Shown one piece after another: positions 38,516 through 46,098 of a stretch of 64,000 bases of DNA. The translations under genes were made by a program, and so were the position numbers. The DNA lies in contig NZ_CP138214.1 in NCBI RefSeq assembly GCF_034043515.1, positions 3,348,001 to 3,412,000 on the forward strand, in the 5' to 3' direction. Position 1 is the stretch's first letter; each line of letters opens with the position of its first letter. The notes under the pieces are model-generated. The model did no database searches. It had not been told where the DNA came from and saw nothing but the letters and a program-made list of their open reading frames with translations. This DNA is from Pseudomonas sp. MUP55 (lineage in GTDB: Bacteria; Pseudomonadota; Gammaproteobacteria; Pseudomonadales; Pseudomonadaceae).

Positions 38516-39931
38516 ATGGTCACCACTGCAACATCCTGCGCCCCGCTTATCGAAAAACACACGATTGGATACGTGCCCCCGGAAGATCGCCATGGAAAGG
38601 TAAGAGACCTGTTCACCCTGTGGTTCGGCGGCAACATCGCGCCGTTGCCGATCGTGACCGGCGCATTGGGGGTGCAGTTGTTTCACCTCAACCTGGTGTG
38701 GGGCATCGTCGCCATCCTCGTTGGCCACCTGGTCGGCGGCGTGTTGATGGCCCTGCACTCGGCGCAAGGCCCGCAAATGGGCATTCCGCAAATGATCCAG
38801 AGCCGGGCGCAGTTCGGCTCCCTCGGCGCGCTGCTGGTGGTGGTGATTGCCGGTGTGATGTACATCGGTTTCTTCGCCTCCAACATCGTGCTGGCCGGCA
38901 AGTCCCTGCATGGCGTGGTCGATGCGGTACCGGTGCCGGTCGGAATCGTGGTCGGTGCCATCGGTTCCGGCATCATCGGCATCATCGGCTATCGCTTCAT
39001 CCATGTGCTCAACCGCATCGGTACCTGGGTACTTGGCGCCGGCATCGTACTGGGCTTCGGCTACATCTTCACTCATGTGCAGACCACTGACTTCCTCACC
39101 CGCGGCAGCTTCAATATTTCCGGTTGGCTGGCCACCGTTTCCCTGGCTGCGCTGTGGCAGATCGCCTTTGCGCCGTACGTCTCGGATTATTCGCGCTACC
39201 TGCCGGCCGATGTGCCTGTCGCGGCCACCTTCTGGACCACCTACCTGGGCTCTGCGCTGGGTTCGAGCCTGGCCTTCATCTTCGGCGCCGTCGCCGTGCT
39301 CGCCACGCCGGTAGGCATGGACACCATGGACGCCGTCAAGCTCGCCACCGGCGCCATCGGCCCGCTGATGCTGGTGCTGTTCCTGCTCAGTGTGATCAGC
39401 CACAACGCCCTCAACCTGTACGGCGCGGTGCTGTCGATCATCACCCTGGTACAAACCTTCGCCTACCGCTGGATCCCCACGGCAAAAAGCCGCGCGGTGA
39501 TCTCCATCATCGTGCTGGCCGCCTGCTCGATTGCGGCGGTATTTGCCTCCAAAGACTTTATCGGCCACTTCGTCGACATGGTGCTGGTGTTGCTGGTGGT
39601 CCTGGTGCCGTGGACGGCGATCAACCTGATCGACTTCTACGCGATCCATAAAGGCCAATACGACATCGCTTCGATCTTTCGCGTGGATGGCGGGATCTAC
39701 GGCAAGTACAACCCCCAGGCGCTGCTGGCCTATGCGATGGGAATCGCGGTGCAGATTCCGTTCATGAACACACCGCTGTACGTCGGCCCGATTTCGGAAC
39801 ACATCAACGGGGCGGATTTGTCCTGGGTGGTGGGGTTGGTGGTGACGTCGCCGCTGTACTTCTGGCTGGCGAGTCGGGACAGTGCCTACAAGCGGCGCAT
39901 GGACGGGGGGAAATTGGTGGGTGGGGTCTGA
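38516..39931 (+). CDS. NCS1 family purine/cytosine-type permease
   Basis: 471 residues with about 12 membrane helices. The NCS1 pattern is seen in RDLFTLWFGGNIAPLPIVTG, PQMGIPQMIQSRAQFGSLGA, APYVSDYSRYLP and PWTAINLIDFY. CodB-like carriers bring in nucleobases, hydantoins, thiamin or similar N-heterocycles by cation symport. Its position beside the monooxygenase cluster suggests it imports the substrate of that pathway. ATG 38516 follows GGAGCTCATC. Confidence 0.92.
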   Translation: MVTTATSCAPLIEKHTIGYVPPEDRHGKVRDLFTLWFGGNIAPLPIVTGALGVQLFHLNLVWGIVAILVGHLVGGVLMALHSAQGPQMGIPQMIQSRAQFGSLGALLVVVIAGVMYIGFFASNIVLAGKSLHGVVDAVPVPVGIVVGAIGSGIIGIIGYRFIHVLNRIGTWVLGAGIVLGFGYIFTHVQTTDFLTRGSFNISGWLATVSLAALWQIAFAPYVSDYSRYLPADVPVAATFWTTYLGSALGSSLAFIFGAVAVLATPVGMDTMDAVKLATGAIGPLMLVLFLLSVISHNALNLYGAVLSIITLVQTFAYRWIPTAKSRAVISIIVLAACSIAAVFASKDFIGHFVDMVLVLLVVLVPWTAINLIDFYAIHKGQYDIASIFRVDGGIYGKYNPQALLAYAMGIAVQIPFMNTPLYVGPISEHINGADLSWVVGLVVTSPLYFWLASRDSAYKRRMDGGKLVGGV

Positions 39932-39952
39932 TACAGACGCTTGGTTGCGCCT

Positions 39953-40190
39953 GTGCGAAGGTCACTTTATAGTTCGCCCCGTCGCTGGCGTTGGCCGGCG
40001 ATGGGGTTTCGCAGCCCTACAAAGATAGAATCAACCTGCACAGTCATCAGACCCTCAGGCGGTGCCCGCCTGCGTCTTGTTTATGGCGGCTGTGCGTGGG
40101 AGACCTTCGGGTCTGCCGGGGGTGATTCTTCCTGGTCTGCGAACCCGCGCACAGTTGCCACCCAATCTGTTTCGCAGCAGCAAGGTGGCA
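39953..40190 (+). ncRNA. Candidate structured leader RNA (interleaved stems, pseudoknot-like) before the DUF3077-like gene
   Basis: Several pairings are exact. TGCGAA (39953-39958) pairs with TTCGCA (40008-40013). CCCCGTCGC (39977-39985) pairs with GCGATGGGG (39998-40006) with one wobble. AGACC-TTCG-GGTCT (40100-40113) is a UUCG tetraloop hairpin. CTGCGAA (40136-40142) pairs with TTCGCAG (40170-40176), and TGCCACC (40155-40161) with GGTGGCA (40183-40189). The last two interleave, giving pseudoknot geometry or two exclusive folds, and TTCTTTT follows. The motif ATAGAATC-AACCT occurs twice (40025, 40205). No gene lies in 39932-40220. Confidence 0.6.
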
Positions 40191-40220
40191 GTTCTTTTAC
40201 TCCAAATAGAATCGAACCTT

Positions 40221-40511
40221 ATGACAACTCAATACCCGCCCCGCCGCTTCACCCCCATGTCCCAAACCGCAACCGACTATCCGGTGCTGCTGATCGACAG
40301 CGACGCGCCCCTCAGCCAATTGCACGCCTGTGCCAGCGAACGTCTGAACGCCGCGCTCGCCTACCTGCACCTGATGGCCTGCTCCAACGTATCCGACTAT
40401 GCCGAGCACGACATCAATACCGTCGCCAATACCGCTCGGATCATGGTCCAGGACGTGGCGGATGTGTTTACCGTGATTGAAAAGCGCGGTTTTGATTTGC
40501 CTGCTGCCTGA
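40221..40511 (+). CDS. Small DUF3077-like protein
   Basis: 96 residues from ATG 40221 (or 84 from ATG 40257, MSQTATD). It has no signal or membrane segment. The helical body LSQLHACASERLNAALAYLHLMACSN and INTVANTARIMVQDVADVFTVIEKRG resembles the DUF3077 group of small Pseudomonas proteins; the function is unknown. It follows a long structured leader and is closed by a clear terminator, so this looks like a regulated single-gene unit. Confidence 0.7.
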   Translation: MTTQYPPRRFTPMSQTATDYPVLLIDSDAPLSQLHACASERLNAALAYLHLMACSNVSDYAEHDINTVANTARIMVQDVADVFTVIEKRGFDLPAA

Positions 40512-40524
40512 TCTCATCCCTAAA

Positions 40525-40551
40525 GAAACCCGCTCTGGCGGGTTTCTTGTT
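40525..40551 (+). terminator. Rho-independent terminator
   Basis: GAAACCCGC and GCGGGTTTC (40525-40546) form a 9-bp stem followed by TTGTTTT, 14 bp after the DUF3077-like stop. Confidence 0.9.
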
Positions 40552-40583
40552 TTCGAAAGAGCCAGAGCCGAGCGCTATCAAAC

Positions 40584-40672
40584 TGTGGGAGGGGGCTTGC
40601 CCCCGATGGCGTCGGATCATTCAGCACATCAGTGACTGGTCCATCGCTATCGGGGGCAAGCCCCCTCCCACA
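40584..40672. repeat. REPIN, class A
   Basis: Inverted class A units between the terminator and the end of the TPM-domain gene. Confidence 0.92.
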
Positions 40673-40721
40673 TTGAATCTTCATACGTCAGGCAGACCTG
40701 ACGCAACCGCAGCGGCGCGTG

Positions 40722-41918
40722 CTACCAGCTCCCTGACGCCCCGCCGCCGCCACTGGAACCCCCGCCACCGGACGAGCTGCTGCTGGAACTGGAGCTGCTG
40801 GAGCCCGAACCGGACCCACTATCAGACCCTGACCCGGAACCCTCACCGACCTTGCCGAAAATAAGCAATGCCACAAACGAGGCGATAGGAAACGCCAGCA
40901 GCCAACCATCGCGACCGTCATCCAGCAGCCACCCGGCCACCCCATAGACGGCGAGCGCCGCCAGCAGCCGCACGACAAAACCGGTGCGGCTGGTTCTCCA
41001 GGTGTACCTCATGATCAGCAGCAGCACCAGGTACAGCCCCAGCACAGCCAACACACCCAGTGGCCACGCCAGCCAATGGGTAAAACTGACGTCCACATAC
41101 CGGTCTGCCACCACCAACCCGAGGATGTAAGCCAGCAGTCCGATCACGCAGTAGAAGATCGCACGTGCCTGCCACAAGGCGCCAAACAGGGCGCCACCAA
41201 TCAGCAGGGTCAGCGGCATGACAAACAGAAACATCGGCCATTCCCGCCCGCCCGCCAGCAGCGTCAGCAACAGCGTAGCCGCCACCACGACGATCACTGC
41301 CTTGCGCCAGTGCAACTTGCCGGCGGCCAGCAACACGCCGCCAAGGCCGCCGAGGACAAACGCCGCCAGCAACGCGAAAAATTGCGGATTGATTCCCGGC
41401 CCGGCCACCTTCGGCAGGTCGCCGCCGTCCACCAGTACGGTCAGCGCGTCGACCCCCTGTTGAACTCCACCGGCAAAATCGCCCTGACGAAACGCCGGCG
41501 TGATGCGTTCTTCAATGATGCGATGGGCCAGCAGGTCGGTGACCGTGCCTTCCAGGCCGTACCCCACCTCGATGCGCACGGTGTGATCGTTCTTGGCCAC
41601 CACCAGCAGGATGCCGTCGTCGACGTCCTTGCGCCCCAGCTTCCAGGCGCGGAACAGTTGGTTGGCATAGTCCTCGATGCTGACGTCGCCCGTGCTGGGC
41701 ACCAGCAATACGGCAACCTGGGCGCCTTTGCGCTGTTCAAGGTCGGCCAGTTGCTGCTTGAGGCGCGAGGTGGTGTTTGAATCGAGGGTGTTGGTCAGGT
41801 CGATGACCCGTTGGTCGAGTGCAACGCCGATGGGCGACGTGTCGGCCTGGGCGATGCTCAACAGACTGGCAAACACCAGCGCCAGCAAGCTCAAGACGGA
41901 TTGGCGTAGAATCACCAT
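40722..41918 (-). CDS. TPM-domain (YgcG-like) membrane protein
   Basis: 398 residues. A signal peptide (VLSLLALVFASLLSIAQA, about 25 residues) is followed by the periplasmic TPM domain (RVIDLTNTLDSNTTSRLKQQLADLE, ANQLFRAWKLGRKDVDDGILLVVAKND, IEVGYGLEGTVTD). Six or so membrane helices come next, and the tail is a Ser/Gly-rich repeat. TPM proteins occur in cell-envelope and photosystem repair settings; the reaction is unknown. It is a single gene; the 134 bases to the RsbQ-like gene hold its promoter and that of its divergent neighbour. Confidence 0.88.
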   Translation of the reverse strand: MVILRQSVLSLLALVFASLLSIAQADTSPIGVALDQRVIDLTNTLDSNTTSRLKQQLADLEQRKGAQVAVLLVPSTGDVSIEDYANQLFRAWKLGRKDVDDGILLVVAKNDHTVRIEVGYGLEGTVTDLLAHRIIEERITPAFRQGDFAGGVQQGVDALTVLVDGGDLPKVAGPGINPQFFALLAAFVLGGLGGVLLAAGKLHWRKAVIVVVAATLLLTLLAGGREWPMFLFVMPLTLLIGGALFGALWQARAIFYCVIGLLAYILGLVVADRYVDVSFTHWLAWPLGVLAVLGLYLVLLLIMRYTWRTSRTGFVVRLLAALAVYGVAGWLLDDGRDGWLLAFPIASFVALLIFGKVGEGSGSGSDSGSGSGSSSSSSSSSSSGGGGSSGGGGASGSW

Positions 41919-42052
41919 GATGTATTGTTACCTGAAGTTTCTTCCTGAAGGCGCCGACTCTACCTTATCTACGCGCAAACGCGTGACCCAGGGCCGGCGA
42001 CTGTCTAAACTGCCGCTACGCTGCATAGCAATAAGCCATCTACGAGAACGCC

Positions 42053-42868
42053 ATGGATCTACGTCACCGCAATAACGTCAGTGTGATGGGCAACGGCTCC
42101 TCGACTCTTGTGTTTTCCCATGGCTTCGGTTGCAACCAGGCGATGTGGAACTCCCTGGCGCCCCACTTTCTCGAGCGTTTTCGCGTGGTGCTGTATGACC
42201 TGGTGGGCGCCGGCCTCTCGGACCTTGGCGCCTACGACAAAGCCAGGTACAGCACGCTGGAGGGTTATGCCCGCGACCTCAACGAGCTGATCGACGCCTA
42301 CGCCGAAGGCCCGGTGATTCTGGTGGGTCACTCGGTCAGCGCGATGATCGGCGCCCTTGCCGACCGCTTCGCCCCGGGACGGGTCGCGGCGCACGTGATG
42401 ATTGGCCCTTCGCCGCGCTATATCGACACCCAGAGCTATGTCGGCGGCTTCAAGCGCGACGACATCGAAGACCTGCTCGACACCCTCGACAGCAACTACC
42501 TCGGCTGGTCCAGCAGCATGGCCCCGGTGATCATGGGCGCCCCTGGGCAACCTGAACTGAGCAGCGAACTGACGGAAAGCTTCTGCCGCACCGAACCCGA
42601 CATCGCCAAGCAATTTGCCCGGGTGACCTTTCTTTCGGACAACCGCGCCGACGTGATCGGCCTGACCACCCCCGTGCTGATCCTGCAGTCGAGCGACGAC
42701 TTGATCGCCCCCGTGGCCGTGGGCGAATACCTGCACGCCGTGCTGCCCAACAGCACCTATCACCTGGTGGACAATATCGGCCATTGCCCGCACATGAGTG
42801 CGCCGCAGGCGTGCGCGGCGGCGATGGATCGGTTTCTGGCGCCCTGGGCCGTCATCAATGCCGGCTGA
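42053..42868 (+). CDS. RsbQ/KAI2-like alpha/beta hydrolase
   Basis: 271 residues. LVFSHGFGCNQAMWNSLAPHF, VVLYDLVGAGLSDLGAYD, the nucleophile GHSVSAMIG (Ser94), the acid in SSDDLIAP (Asp215 or Asp216) and His244 in NIGHCPHMSAP match RsbQ of Bacillus and the plant KAI2/D14 receptors. In RsbQ the hydrolase activates the PAS protein RsbP. Here it overlaps a PAS histidine kinase by 11 bases, so the pair probably passes a small-molecule signal. There is no signal peptide. Confidence 0.9.
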   Translation: MDLRHRNNVSVMGNGSSTLVFSHGFGCNQAMWNSLAPHFLERFRVVLYDLVGAGLSDLGAYDKARYSTLEGYARDLNELIDAYAEGPVILVGHSVSAMIGALADRFAPGRVAAHVMIGPSPRYIDTQSYVGGFKRDDIEDLLDTLDSNYLGWSSSMAPVIMGAPGQPELSSELTESFCRTEPDIAKQFARVTFLSDNRADVIGLTTPVLILQSSDDLIAPVAVGEYLHAVLPNSTYHLVDNIGHCPHMSAPQACAAAMDRFLAPWAVINAG

Positions 42869-44018
42869 GTCGCTGTTCGACAACGCCGCCTGCGCCCTGG
42901 CGGTAACCCGCGAAGACGGCACGATTGTGCACGCCAACCAGCGTCTGAGCGACTGGCTCGGGCTCAGCGCGGTGGAGCTGCACGGGCAACGCTTTCAAGA
43001 CCTGCTGACCATGGGTGGGCGGATTTTCTACCAGACCCATCTGGCGCCGATGCTGCGCATGCATGGCAGCGTGACCGAGGTAAAACTCGACATCCGCCAT
43101 CGCGACGGGCACAAAGTCACGGTGCTGTTCAACGCCAGTCAGCGTCAGCAAACCGATGGCGTTGTGTACGACCTGGCGCTGTTCGGCACCACCGACCGCG
43201 ACAAGTACGAGCGCGAACTGCTCAACGCACGCAAGCTGGCCGAAGCGCTGCTACAGGAAAAAACCGCCACCGAGGTGGCGCTGCATCAGGCCCAGGCCGA
43301 ACTGAGCCAGGCCTATGCCATTGCCCAGCAACGCGCGTTGTTCGCCGAACAGATGGTGGCGATTGTCAGCCACGACTTGAAAAACCCGTTGACCGCGATC
43401 CGCATGGCGTCGGACTTTCTTCGACGCGGCGAGCACTCGCCAAAGGAGCATCAGTTGCTCGGGCATATCGGCCAATCGTCCGAGCGCGCCCACCGCATGA
43501 TCGCCGACCTGCTGGACTTCACCCAAGCCCGGGTCGGCCAGGGCATCACCATCAGGGCCCAGCCGCTGGACTTGCACAGTGTGATTGATCGCGCCGTGGA
43601 CGAACTGCGGGTGACCTTCCCCAAGGCCACGTTGGTGCATCAAGCCCATGGCCATGGCGACGCTTGCCTTGACGCCGACCGGGTGCAGCAGATCATTGGC
43701 AATCTGGTCGCCAACAGCGTGGCCTATGGTGACCTGCAGCAGCCGATCACCATTGCCTCACGCCTGAGCGCCGATGGCAGTGAAGTCTCGGTGCACAACT
43801 ACGGCGCGGCGATTCCCAAGGCGTTGCTGGCCGGGCTGTTCGAGCCCATGACCCGCGGCCCCCATCAGGGCAGCGATGTCCGCAGCGTGGGCCTGGGCCT
43901 GTATATCGTGCGCGAACTGGCCAGGGTGCACGGCGGCGATGTGGCAGTGAGCTCCTGCGCAACGCAAGGCACCACCTTCAGCGTGAAGTTCCAGGCAGGT
44001 ACGCCGCGCCCTGCATGA
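42858..44018 (+). CDS. PAS-domain sensor histidine kinase, partner of the RsbQ-like hydrolase
   Basis: 386 residues. The PAS domain (AACALAVTREDGTIVHANQRL, GGRIFYQTHLAPMLRMHG) resembles that of RsbP. A long coiled coil (residues 115-165) follows, then the H box VSHDLKNPL (His172) and an ATPase with NLVANSVAYG and VGLGLYIVREL. There are no membrane helices. The start ATG 42858 lies inside the hydrolase gene. No response regulator gene adjoins it. Its last 41 bases overlap the convergent DapF-like gene. Confidence 0.9.
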   Translation: MPAESLFDNAACALAVTREDGTIVHANQRLSDWLGLSAVELHGQRFQDLLTMGGRIFYQTHLAPMLRMHGSVTEVKLDIRHRDGHKVTVLFNASQRQQTDGVVYDLALFGTTDRDKYERELLNARKLAEALLQEKTATEVALHQAQAELSQAYAIAQQRALFAEQMVAIVSHDLKNPLTAIRMASDFLRRGEHSPKEHQLLGHIGQSSERAHRMIADLLDFTQARVGQGITIRAQPLDLHSVIDRAVDELRVTFPKATLVHQAHGHGDACLDADRVQQIIGNLVANSVAYGDLQQPITIASRLSADGSEVSVHNYGAAIPKALLAGLFEPMTRGPHQGSDVRSVGLGLYIVRELARVHGGDVAVSSCATQGTTFSVKFQAGTPRPA

Positions 44019-44793
44019 TCGGCTCCACGTTGCCCGTCAGTACCACCCCGCCCTGCCCGTCCCACTGCACCGTCAGCGTGCCGCCGTCGCACTCGACCTC
44101 CACCTTGTCATCCAGCAGCCCGCGGCGCACACCATTGACCACCGCCGCGCAGCAACACGACCCGGAGCCCAACGGCACGCCACCGCCACGCTCCCAAATG
44201 CGCAGGCGGATGCGGTTACGCTCGATCACTTGCACAAAATGCACATTGGTCCTGGCCGGGAACAGCGGGTGATATTCCAGGGCCGGGCCCATGGCTTCGA
44301 CGTCGACCGCGGTGATGTCTTCAACAAAAAACGTACAGTGCGGATTGCCCATGCCGCACGCCGCCGGCGCGCCGTCGATGGGCAGCGCACGGGTGTCCAC
44401 CGCCCGGGCCAGCGGCACCGCCTCCCACGCCAACGAAGGTTCGCCCATGTCCACCGACACCCGCTGCCCACCGACGCGTACGCAGGTGAGCAAGCCGCGG
44501 TCGGTACGCAGCACCACGGCCTGGGTACCGGCCTCGTGCATCAGGCGGTCGGCCACGCCCCGTGTCGCGCTGCCACAGGTTTGCAGCGGCGTGCCATCGG
44601 GGTTCCAGAACTGAATGCGGGCGGCAGCGTCGTCACAGTCGAGGACCACCGCCAGTTGATTGAAACCGATACCGGTGTGTCGATCGCCCAGGCGCCGGGC
44701 GATCTGCGCCGTGATCGGGTTATCCTGGCCACGGCGGTCGATGATGATGAAGTCGTCGCCGTGGGCGTGCATCTTCACGAAGGGCAAGGTCAT
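43978..44793 (-). CDS. Diaminopimelate epimerase-like protein (DapF paralogue with altered active site)
   Basis: 271 residues with the DapF fold: FVKMHAHGDDFIIID, NPDGTPLQTCGSATRG and IWERGGGVPLGSGSCCCAAVV. The first catalytic Cys is kept (Cys73). The second, in the canonical LACGTGACA, aligns with Ser210 in LGSGSCCCA, and GNGxR is GSATR. So it is unlikely to be the housekeeping epimerase. It may act on another amino acid (proline racemase/DapF superfamily) or be degenerate. It converges on the PAS kinase. Confidence 0.85.
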   Translation of the reverse strand: MTLPFVKMHAHGDDFIIIDRRGQDNPITAQIARRLGDRHTGIGFNQLAVVLDCDDAAARIQFWNPDGTPLQTCGSATRGVADRLMHEAGTQAVVLRTDRGLLTCVRVGGQRVSVDMGEPSLAWEAVPLARAVDTRALPIDGAPAACGMGNPHCTFFVEDITAVDVEAMGPALEYHPLFPARTNVHFVQVIERNRIRLRIWERGGGVPLGSGSCCCAAVVNGVRRGLLDDKVEVECDGGTLTVQWDGQGGVVLTGNVEPIMQGAAYLPGTSR

Positions 44794-44862
44794 GGACGGT
44801 CCTTAAGTCGAACGAAACAGCCTTACTCTAACACCCGTGGAAGCGAGGAGACGGCGCCGGCT

Positions 44863-44973
44863 GATCATTCCCACGCTCTGCGTGGGAATGCCTCCTGGGA
44901 CGCTCGGCGTTCCCGGTGCAAGTGACGCAGAGCGTCACGGGGTGAATTCCCACGCGGGAGCGTGGGAACGATC
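44863..44973. repeat. REPIN, class B (left of the small kinase gene)
   Basis: A 111-bp element almost identical, in the same orientation, to 45543-45653 (five differences seen). A diverged direct repeat of about 26 bases, ending AGGAGACGG, flanks it (44829-44854 and 44989-45014). Confidence 0.92.
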
Positions 44974-45017
44974 TTAATGAAGGCTGTTACACCCCTGTAG
45001 AAGTTAGGAGACGGACC

Positions 45018-45527
45018 ATGCTTATCGTATTCAGCGGCCTGCCCGGCACGGGCAAGACCACGATTGCCAGGGAGCTGGCGCGGCAGATGGGCGCGGTTTA
45101 CCTGCGCATCGATGTGATCGAACAAGCGCTGCGGGAGGCTGGGGTGCTGGCGGGCGATGTGGGTGCCAGCGGCTATGGCGTAGCCAATGCCCTGGCGTTG
45201 AGCAACTTGCGCTTGGGCCAGCAGGTGGTCGCAGACTGCGTGAACCCGGTAAGGGAGAGTCGCGAAGCTTGGCACGCCGTGGCGCTGGCGGCAGGCGTCA
45301 AGCAGGTGGACATTCAGGTGGTGTGTTCCGACCAGCAGGCGCATCGGCGCAGAGTCGAGAGCCGTGAGGGGGATATTCCAGGACTATTGCCGCCGACGTG
45401 GCAATCGGTGTTGGCACATGAATATGAAGCCTGGGACAAGCCGCCGTTCATGCTCGATACGGCGCAGCTCACCGCCGCAGAGGCCGTCACAGCAACCCGC
45501 GTACACCTGTCGAGTGTGAGCGACTAG
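45018..45527 (+). CDS. Small P-loop kinase (AAA/zeta-like)
   Basis: 169 residues. Walker A is FSGLPGTGKTTIARELA at the N-terminus, then LRIDVIEQALR (Asp of the substrate site) and LGQQVVADCVNPV. It resembles small kinases of the AAA_33/gluconate-kinase/chloramphenicol-phosphotransferase type. The substrate is unknown. TTAGGAGACGG precedes the ATG. It sits between two class B REPINs of equal orientation, so the gene and elements may have moved together. Confidence 0.85.
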   Translation: MLIVFSGLPGTGKTTIARELARQMGAVYLRIDVIEQALREAGVLAGDVGASGYGVANALALSNLRLGQQVVADCVNPVRESREAWHAVALAAGVKQVDIQVVCSDQQAHRRRVESREGDIPGLLPPTWQSVLAHEYEAWDKPPFMLDTAQLTAAEAVTATRVHLSSVSD

Positions 45528-45542
45528 TTGTATCGATGAGAT

Positions 45543-45653
45543 GATCGTCCCCACGCTCTGCGTGGGAATGCCTCCTGGGACGCTCCGCGTTCCCGGTGCA
45601 AGTGACGCAGAGCGTCACGGGCTGCATTCCCACGCGGGAGCGTGGGAACGATC
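45543..45653. repeat. REPIN, class B (right of the small kinase gene)
   Basis: Same element as 44863-44973. It starts 15 bp after the kinase stop and ends 2 bp before the end of the SRPBCC gene. Confidence 0.92.
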
Positions 45654-45655
45654 CG

Positions 45656-46072
45656 TCAGCCGGGGAAGTTGGCGCGCAACGCCGCAAGGCCATCGCTGTA
45701 CACGCCGGTAAACAGCGTCTCTACCGCTGCATCCGTGGTGCCTGCCGCCGGGGTGAATACCCCGGACCAGGTCACTTTGGCCGACGCATCGGTCAACGCC
45801 TCAACCTGCAGGGTCGCCAGATAAGCACTCACCGGAAACGGCGACTGTTCAATGGTATAGCTGTAGGTGCGGGCCACGTTGTCGAAGGTCTGCAAGCGCT
45901 CGACGATCTGGCCGCCATCGGCGGTGTGCAGATGCCGCACGCGGCCACCGTCGCCGGGCTCGCTTTGGGCGATAAAGGGCAGCCAGTCAGGCAGGCTGTT
46001 GAAGCCGCCGATCAGTTTCCAGACCTGGTCAGCCGACGCAGGGATTTCAATCACAGAAGACGCTGTTGCCAC
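45656..46072 (-). CDS. SRPBCC family protein (polyketide cyclase/dehydrase-like)
   Basis: 138 residues with the helix-grip pattern SSVIEIPASADQVWKLIGGFNSLPDWLPFIAQSE and a C-terminal helix ETLFTGVYSDGLAAL. Such proteins bind hydrophobic ligands. It starts with GTG at 46072, with GGAG nine bases upstream. It is the third gene of a group with an SDR and an aldo-keto reductase on the same strand (gap 26 bp), which suggests a shared substrate. Confidence 0.85.
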   Translation of the reverse strand: MATASSVIEIPASADQVWKLIGGFNSLPDWLPFIAQSEPGDGGRVRHLHTADGGQIVERLQTFDNVARTYSYTIEQSPFPVSAYLATLQVEALTDASAKVTWSGVFTPAAGTTDAAVETLFTGVYSDGLAALRANFPG

Positions 46073-46098
46073 AATTAATACTCCAGATCATTGAAAAA

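Noticed and set aside
38438..39802. Open frame of 454 codons on the minus strand opposite the NCS1 permease
   Set aside because: Sequence is His/Asp/Gln-rich low complexity, typical of the antisense of a membrane protein gene.
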